Part shown: in pieces, positions 55,388-64,000 of the stretch
Numbering within the stretch: the first letter of the stretch is position 1
Layout of the letters: each line of letters begins with the position of its first letter
Source of the DNA: Nematostella vectensis
Lineage: Eukaryota > Cnidaria > Anthozoa > Actiniaria > Edwardsiidae
Direction: 5' to 3'
DNA: 64,000 nucleotides
Assembly (NCBI RefSeq): GCF_932526225.1
Contig: NC_064035.1
Coordinates: 8,357,296-8,421,295, forward strand
Notes under the pieces: model-generated
Databases searched by the model: none
Told to the model about the DNA's origin: nothing
Seen by the model: the letters and a program-made list of their open reading frames with translations, nothing else
Position numbers and translations under genes: made by a program

Positions 55388-58300
55388 TCACGCTGAACAA
55401 GACCTAGTAACCAAGCCTTGTACAATACCCTGAAGCTCGTCAAACGCGCCAACAATAAACACATGGTTTGCGTCAGCGGCAATCTGATTAAGTTCAGCAA
55501 AGTCAATTGATTTGCCGATGCCAACAGCAAGAGAAGAGATACCAGCCTCTCGGATGGGGTGCATGGCCTGGGAAACAGGGATGTAGCCAGGGTCTTTAGA
55601 CTGAACGCCGTCTGTGATCAGGATAAGAATCTAGAAAAGACGAACACTCGATCAGAAAATACGCACGAAGAACGGATGGTCATAATCAACATAGGGGAAG
55701 AAACACATAATCAGGACGAACAGATGATCCAAATCTACACCTGACGAACAGATAATCCAAATCTACACAGGAAGAACAGATGATCCAAATCTACATAGGA
55801 CGAGCAGATAATCCAAATCTACACAAGACGAACGGATGATCCAAATCTACACATGACGAACAGTTAAACAGGATCTACACAGGAGGAACAGATGATCCAA
55901 ATCTCACAGGACGAACAGATGATCAGGATCTACACAGGACAAACAGATGATCCAAATCTACACAGGACGAACAGATGATCAGGATCTACATAGGACGAAC
56001 AGATGATCAGGACCTACACAGGACCAACAGATGATCAGGATCTACACAGGACGAACAGATGATCAGGATCTACACAGGACCAACAGATGATCAGGATCTA
56101 CACAGAACGAACAGATGATCAGGATCTACACAGGACGAACAGTTGATCAGGATCTACACAGGACGAACAGATAATCAGGATCTACACAGGACGAACAGAT
56201 GATCAGGATCTACAAAGGACGAACATATGATTAGGATCTACATAGGACGAACAGATGGTCAGGATCTACACAGGACGAACAGATGATCCAAATCTACACT
56301 GGACGAACAGATGTTCAGGATCTACACTGGACGAACAGATGATCAGGATCTACACAAGACGAACAGATGATCCAAATCTACACAGGACGAACAGATGATC
56401 AGGATCTAAACAGGACGATCAGATGATCCAAATCTACACAGGACGAACAGATGTTCAGGATCTACACAGGACGAACAGATGATCAGGATCTACACTGGAC
56501 GAACAGATAATCAGGATCTACATAGGACGAACAGATGATCAGGATCTACAACGGTTGAACATATGATCAGGATCTACATAGGACGAACAGATGATCAGGA
56601 TCTACACAGGACGAACAGATGATCAGGATCTACACAGGACAAACAGATGATCAGGATCTACACAGGACGAACAGATGATCAGGATCTACACAGGACGAAC
56701 AGATGATCCAAATCTATACAGGACGAGCCGATGATCAGGATCTACACAGGACGAACAAATGATCCAAATCTACGCAGGACGAACATATGATCCAAATCTA
56801 CACAGGACCAACAGATGATCAGGATCTACACAGGACAAACAGATTATCAGGATCTACACAGGAAGAACAGATGATCAGGATCTACACAGGACAAACAGAT
56901 GATCAGGATCTACACAGGAAGAACAGATAATCAGGATCTATACAGGACGAACAGATGATCAGGATCTATACAGGACGAACAGATGATCAGGATCTACACA
57001 GGACGAACAGATGATCAGGATCTACACAGGAAGAACAGATAATCAGGATCTATACAGGACGAACAGATGATCAGGATCTATACAGGACGAACAGATGATC
57101 CAAATCTACACAGGACGAGCAGATGATCAGGATCTACACAGGACGAACAGATGATCCAAATCTACACCTGACGAACAGATAATCCAAATCTACACAGGAA
57201 GAACAGATGATCCAAATCTACATAGGACGAGCAGATAATCCAAATCTACACAAGACGAACGGATGATCCAAATCTACACAGGACGAACAGTTAAACAGGA
57301 TCTACACAGGAGGAACAGATGATCCATATCTCACAGGACGAACAGATGATCAGGATCTACACAGGACAAACAGATGATCCAAATCTACACAGGACGAACA
57401 GATGATCAGGATCTACATAGGACGAACAGATGATCAGGATCTACACAGGACCAACAGATGATCAGGATCTACACAGGACGAACAGATGATCAGGATCTAC
57501 ACAGGACCAACAGATGATCAGGATCTACACAGAACGAACAGATGATCAGGATCTACACAGGACGAACAGTTGATCAGGATCTACACAGGACGAACAGATA
57601 ATCAGGATCTACACAGGACGAACAGATGATCAGGATCTACAAAGGACGAACATATGATCAGGATCTACATAGGACGAACAGATGGTCAGGATCTACACAG
57701 GACGAACAGATGATCCAAATCTACACTGGACGAACAGATGTTCAGGATCTACACTGGACGAACAGATGATCAGGATCTACACAAGACGAACAGATGATCC
57801 AAATCTACACAGGACGAACAGATGATCAGGATCTAAACAGGACGATCAGATGATCCAAATCTACACAGGACGAACAGATGTTCAGGATCTACACAGGACG
57901 AACAGATGATCAGGATCTACACTGGACGAACAGATAATCAGGATCTACATAGGACGAACAGATGATCAGGATCTACAACGGTTGAACATATGATCAGGAT
58001 CTACATAGGACGAACAGATGATCAGGATCTACACAGGACGAACAGATGATCAGGATCTACACAGGACAAACAGATGATCAGGATCTACACAGGACGAACA
58101 GATGATCAGGATCTACACAGGACGAACAGATGATCCAAATCTATACAGGACGAGCCGATGATCAGGATCTACACAGGACGAACAAATGATCCAAATCTAC
58201 GCAGGACGAACATATGATCCAAATCTACACAGGACCAACAGATGATCAGGATCTACACAGGACAAACAGATTATCAGGATCTACACAGGAAGAACAGATG

Positions 58301-61300
58301 ATCAGGATCTACACAGGACAAACAGATGATCAGGATCTACACAGGAAGAACAGATAATCAGGATCTATACAGGACGAACAGATGATCAGGATCTATACAG
58401 GACGAACAGATGATCAGGATCTACACAGGACGAACAGATGATCAGGATCTACACAGGAAGAACAGATAATCAGGATCTATACAGGACGAACAGATGATCA
58501 GGATCTATACAGGACGAACAGATGATCCAAATCTACACAGGACGAGCAGATGATCAGGATCTACACAGGACGAACAGATGATCCAAATCTACACCTGACG
58601 AACAGATAATCCAAATCTACACAGGAAGAACAGATGATCCAAATCTACATAGGACGAGCAGATAATCCAAATCTACACAAGACGAACGGATGATCCAAAT
58701 CTACACAGGACGAACAGTTAAACAGGATCTACACAGGAGGAACAGATGATCAGGATCTACACAGGAAGAACAGATGATCAGGATCTACACAGGACAAACA
58801 GATGATCAGGATCTACACAGGAAGAACAGATGATCAGGATCTACACAGGACAAACAGATGATCAGGATCTACACAGGAAGAACAGATGATCAGGATCTAT
58901 ACAGGACAAACAGATGATCAGGATCTATACAGGACGAAAAGATGATCAGGATCTACACAGGACGAACAGATGATCAGGATCTACACAGGACGAACAGATG
59001 ATCAGGATCTACACAGGACGAACAGATGATCAGGATCTACACAGGACAAACAGATGATCAGGATCTACACAGGACGAACAGATGATCAGGATCTACACAG
59101 GACGAACAGATGATCAGGTTCTACACAGGACGAACAGATGATCAGGATCTACACAGGACGAACAGATGGTCAGGATCTACACAGGACAAACAGATGATCA
59201 GGATCTACACAGGACAAACAGATGATCAGGATCTACACAGGAAGAACAGATGATCAGGATCTACACAGGACGAACAGATGATCAGGATCTACACAGGAAG
59301 AACAGATGATCAGGATCTATACAGGACGAACAGATGATCAGGATCTATACAGGACGAACAGATGATCAGGATCTACACAGGACGAACAGATGATCAGGAT
59401 CTACACAGGACGAACAGATGATCAGGATCTACACAGGACGAACAGATGATCAGGATCTACACAGGACAAACAGATGATCAGGATCTACACAGGACGAACA
59501 GATGATCAGGATCTACACAGGACGAACAGATGATCCAAATCTATACAGGACGAGCCGATGATCAGGATCTACACAGGACGAACAAATGATCCAAATCTAC
59601 GCAGGACGAACATATGATCCAAATCTACACAGGACCAACAGATGATCAGGATCTACACAGGACAAACAGATTATCAGGATCTACACAGGAAGAACAGATG
59701 ATCAGGATCTACACAGGACAAACAGATGATCAGGATCTACACAGGAAGAACAGATAATCAGGATCTATACAGGACGAACAGATGATCAGGATCTATACAG
59801 GACGAACAGATGATCAGGATCTACACAGGACGAACAGATGATCAGGATCTACACAGGACGAACAGATGATCAGGATCTACACAGGACGAACAGATGATCA
59901 GGATCTACACAGGACAAACAGATGATCAGGATCTACACAGGACGAACAGATGACCAGGATCTACACAGGACGAACAGATGATCAGGTTCTACACAGGACG
60001 AACAGATGATCAGGATCTACACAGGACGAACAGATGGTCAGGATCTACACAGGAGAAACAGATGATCAGGATCTACACAGGACAAATAGATGATCAGGAT
60101 CTACACAGGAAGAACAGATGATCAGGATCTACACAGGACAAACAGATGATCAGGATCTACACAGGAAGAACAGATAATCAGGATCTATACAGGACGAACA
60201 GATGATCAGGATCTATACAGGACGAACAGATGATCAGGATCTACACAGGACGAACAGATGATCAGGATCTACACAGGAAGAACAGATAATCAGGATCTAT
60301 ACAGGACGAACAGATGATCAGGATCTATACAGGACGAACAGATGATCCAAATCTACACAGGACGAGCAGATGATCAGGATCTACACAGGACGAACAGATG
60401 ATCCAAATCTACACCTGACGAACAGATAATCCAAATCTACACAGGAAGAACAGATGATCCAAATCTACATAGGACGAGCAGATAATCCAAATCTACACAA
60501 GACGAACGGATGATCCAAATCTACACAGGACGAACAGTTAAACAGGATCTACACAGGAGGAACAGATGATCAGGATCTACACAGGAAGAACAGATGATCA
60601 GGATCTACACAGGACAAACAGATGATCAGGATCTACACAGGAAGAACAGATGATCAGGATCTACACAGGACAAACAGATGATCAAGATCTACACAGGAAG
60701 AACAGATGATCAGGATCTATACAGGACGAACAGATGATCAGGATCTATACAGGACGAAAAGATGATCAGGATCTACACAGGACGAACAGATGATCAGGAT
60801 CTACACAGGACGAACAGATGATCAGGATCTACACAGGACGAACAGATGATCAGGATCTACACAGGACGAACAGATGATCAGGATCTACACAGGACAAACA
60901 GATGATCAGGATCTACACAGGACGAACAGATGATCAGGATCTACACAGGACGAACAGATGATCAGGTTCTACACAGGACGAACAGATGATCAGGATCTAC
61001 ACAGGACGAACAGATGGTCAGGATCTACACAGGACAAACAGATGATCAGGATCTACACAGGACAAACAGATGATCAGGATCTACACAGGAAGAACAGATG
61101 ATCAGGATCTACACAGGACGAACAGATGATCAGGATCTACACAGGAAGAACAGATGATCAGGATCTATACAGGACGAACAGATGATCAGGATCTATACAG
61201 GACGAACAGATGATCAGGATCTACACAGGACGAACAGATGATCAGGATCTACACAGGACGAACAGATGATCAGGATCTACACAGGACGAACAGATGATCA

Positions 61301-64000
61301 GGATCTACACAGGACAAACAGATGATCAGGATCTACACAGGACGAACAGATGATCAGGATCTACACAGGACGAACAGATGATCCAAATCTATACAGGACG
61401 AGCCGATGATCAGGATCTACACAGGACGAACAAATGATCCAAATCTACGCAGGACGAACATATGATCCAAATCTACACAGGACCAACAGATGATCAGGAT
61501 CTACACAGGACAAACAGATTATCAGGATCTACACAGGAAGAACAGATGATCAGGATCTACACAGGACAAACAGATGATCAGGATCTACACAGGAAGAACA
61601 GATAATCAGGATCTATACAGGACGAACAGATGATCAGGATCTATACAGGACGAACAGATGATCAGGATCTACACAGGACGAACAGATGATCAGGATCTAC
61701 ACAGGACGAACAGATGATCAGGATCTACACAGGACGAACAGATGATCAGGATCTACACAGGACAAACAGATGATCAGGATCTACACAGGACGAACAGATG
61801 ACCAGGATCTACACAGGACGAACAGATGATCAGGTTCTACACAGGACGAACAGATGATCAGGATCTACACAGGACGAACAGATGGTCAGGATCTACACAG
61901 GAGAAACAGATGATCAGGATCTACACAGGACAAACAGATGATCAGGATCTACACAGGAAGAACAGATGATCAGGATCTACACAGGACGAACAGATGATCA
62001 GGATCTACACAGGAAGAACAGATGATCAGGATCTATACAGGACGAACAGATGATCAGGATCTATACAGGACGAACAGATGATCAGGATCTACACAGGACG
62101 AACAGATGATCAGGATCTACACAGGACGAACAGATGATCAGGATCTACACAGGACGAACAGATGATCAGGATCTACACAGGACGAACAGATGATCAGGAT
62201 CTACACAGGACGAACAGATGATCCAAATCTATACAGGACGAGCCGATGATCAGGATCTACACAGGACGAACAAATGATCCAAATCTACGCAGGACGAACA
62301 TATGATCCAAATCTACACAGGACCAACAGATGATCAGGATCTACATAGGACAAACAGATTATCAGGATCTACACAGGAAGAACAGATGATCAGGATCTAC
62401 ACAGGACAAACAGATGATCAGGATCTACACAGGAAGAACAGATGATCAGGATCTATACAGGACGAACAGATGATCAGGATCTATACAGGACGAACAGATG
62501 ATCAGGATCTACACAGGACGAACAGATGATCAGGATCTACACATGACGAACAGATGATCAGGATCTACACAGGACGAACAGATGATCAGGATCTACACAG
62601 GACAAACAGATGATCAGGATCTACACAGGACGAACAGATGATCAGGATCTACACAGGACGAACAGATGATCCAAATCTATACAGGACGAGCCGATGATCA
62701 GGATCTACACAGGACGAACAAATGATCCAAATCTACGCAGGACGAACATATGATCCAAATCTACACAGGACCAACAGATGATCAGGATCTACACAGGACA
62801 AACAGATTATCAGGATCTACACAGGAAGAACAGATGATCAGGATCTACACAGGACAAACAGATGATCAGGATCTACACAGGAAGAACAGATAATCAGGAT
62901 CTATACAGGACGAACAGATGATCAGGATCTATACAGGACGAACAGATGATCAGGATCTACACAGGACGAACAGATGATCAGGATCTACACAGGAAGAACA
63001 GATAATCAGGATCTATACAGGACGAACAGATGATCAGGATCTATACAGGACGAACAGATGATCCAAATCTACACAGGACGAGCAGATGATCAGGATCTAC
63101 ACAGGACGAGCAGATGATCAGGATCTACACAGGACGAGCAGATGATCCAAATCTATACAGGTGGGAAAGTGGTTAGAATCTACACAAAAAAGAACAGATG
63201 TTGATCCATTCCAACATTTGATCCATTCGTTTTTGTTTTTCCTCCGTCTCACCTGTGGGACCCCTGGTCTCCTATCGCCAAACAGGCTGCTACTGGCCAC
63301 GCCCAGTGCCAGGTCGATCCTGGTCCTTCCACCAGCGTACGGCAAGTTACTTATACTCGTATCCAGCTCAGAGGCGGATAAAGTCTTGAATTCCTGGAAA
63401 CTGATTGCGACACTGGCGCTATCACTGAATGGAATGATGCCCACGCGGCTTTGGGGAGAGGTAGAGAGAAGTTCCCGGATGATAGACTTGATGAATTGAC
63501 GTTCTTTGTTGAACTGATTAGGCCCCAGGCTCCCCGAGGCATCCATGAGGATGCCCATATCCAGGGTTTTGTTACAGGAGACGGAGGAGATGCCAACTAA
63601 AATGCAAGAAAACACTGACTTACGTCAGAATTCGCGTCAATTCGTGTAAAGGTTTTAAGGTACAAAGATCATAATAAATTCAGGGGCGGGTCCATGATTT
63701 CCGAAAGGAAAGGGCAACAACATACAAAAGATGTGGCGGAAGGCAAATTTGTTATTTTAGCTTCTATACCTTTTTTCTCGAATTTCTCAAATGTCAATAC
63801 TAGGGACTGATTTTATTTTCATAGTCAAGACAGATAGCTTAATGATTACCTATTTTTCTCCATATTTGATTCACCATGCCAAGAAGAAGTGGATAACTTT
63901 GAACAAACACAATGTCTTCGGGTTTCTGCACTATGCTTGTGAGTTGCTGAATATTAGCGTCTTGGCCGATACCAACTGCTAATGTCACCACGTCGAGTCT
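55388..64000 (-). CDS. vWA gene B, 3' part (at least two vWA domains)
   Basis: Exons from 5' to 3': 63850 to beyond 64000 (C-terminal half of a vWA: VVTLAVGIGQD, then EDIVFVQSY; phase 1 donor), 63253-63596 (N-terminal half of the next vWA) and 55388-55630 (its C-terminal half and stop). The last domain has a complete MIDAS: DASGS, GRTRIDLAL and ITDGVQS, with bracketing Cys SCNK and RSC. The intron 55631-63252 is phase 0, placed after GVPQ just before the fourth strand, and is nearly all minisatellite. The frame ends TCA GCG TGA, directly followed by a donor-like GGTAAGC. The gene runs tandem with gene A on the same strand and is probably its duplicate. Confidence 0.75.
55630..63160. repeat. 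28-bp minisatellite built on a 3' splice acceptor, about 265 copies
   Basis: The main unit is GATCAGGATCTACACAGGAC then GAACAGAT. Common variants are GATCCAAATCTACACAGG, GGACAAACAG, GGAAGAACAG and AGATAATC. Its minus strand reads CTGTTCGTCCTGTGTAG|ATC, closely matching the true acceptor at 55631 (TGTTCGTCTTTTCTAG|ATTC). Higher-order copies of about 1.43 kb start near 55738, 57165 and 58592. It fills the gene B intron. Confidence 0.95.

Noticed and set aside
55630-63160. CRISPR-like array of 28-bp repeats
   Set aside because: Units are directly contiguous with no unique spacers, and the context is a eukaryotic intron. It is a minisatellite.
1-64000. tRNA, rRNA or other structured RNA genes
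   Set aside because: None recognised by eye. A covariance-model scan (tRNAscan, Rfam) would be decisive.

Overview
The window looks like animal nuclear DNA and most resembles an anthozoan cnidarian such as Nematostella. That assignment is an inference. It rests on spliced genes with GT/AG introns, thrombospondin, von Willebrand factor A (vWA), BTB and rhodopsin-family receptor domains, A+T-rich intergenic DNA, many small inverted-repeat transposons and abundant minisatellites. There is no bacterial signature: no operons, Shine-Dalgarno sites or CRISPR.

Left part (1-29.7 kb, sparse genes): 3' end of a TSP1/single-pass membrane protein gene (298-2943, +); an intronless charged coiled-coil orphan ORF (5313-6203, +); two related BTB/POZ genes (7990-8769 and 12617-13370, both -); a rhodopsin-family GPCR whose cytoplasmic tail is encoded by a GGT/GAT microsatellite (18850-20541, -); and a second GPCR (28591-29666, +) split by one -1 frame change that falls exactly on a TTTAAAC heptamer. 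Between them lie hAT-like and other MITEs, a 72-bp perfect palindrome and a 30-bp minisatellite.

Middle (29.8-33.0 kb, +): a decayed virus-like or Polinton-like segment. It holds a GRF-type zinc-finger reading frame (30020-31035) and the N-terminal part of a family B DNA polymerase-like protein (31772-32998). Both carry stops and frame changes, and each is preceded by CCAAT/CRE-like promoter boxes.

Right part (34.3-64 kb, -): two tandem vWA genes. Gene A (34359-52351) can be assembled from visible splice sites into 20 exons, with one signal-peptide exon and 13 vWA domains. All domain borders are phase 1 and the frame closes at 2531 codons plus stop. Complete metal-ion (MIDAS) sites survive only in domains 7, 10 and 13. 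Gene B (55388 to beyond the right edge) has at least two vWA domains, one of them split by a 7.6-kb intron made almost wholly of a 28-bp minisatellite.

The most striking observation is that three intronic minisatellites in these two genes have repeat units that copy the adjacent exon-intron junction. Two copy a 5' splice donor (46.3-46.8 kb and 40.5-42.5 kb) and one copies a 3' splice acceptor (55.6-63.2 kb). The introns therefore carry arrays of about 6, 36 and more than 250 decoy splice sites.
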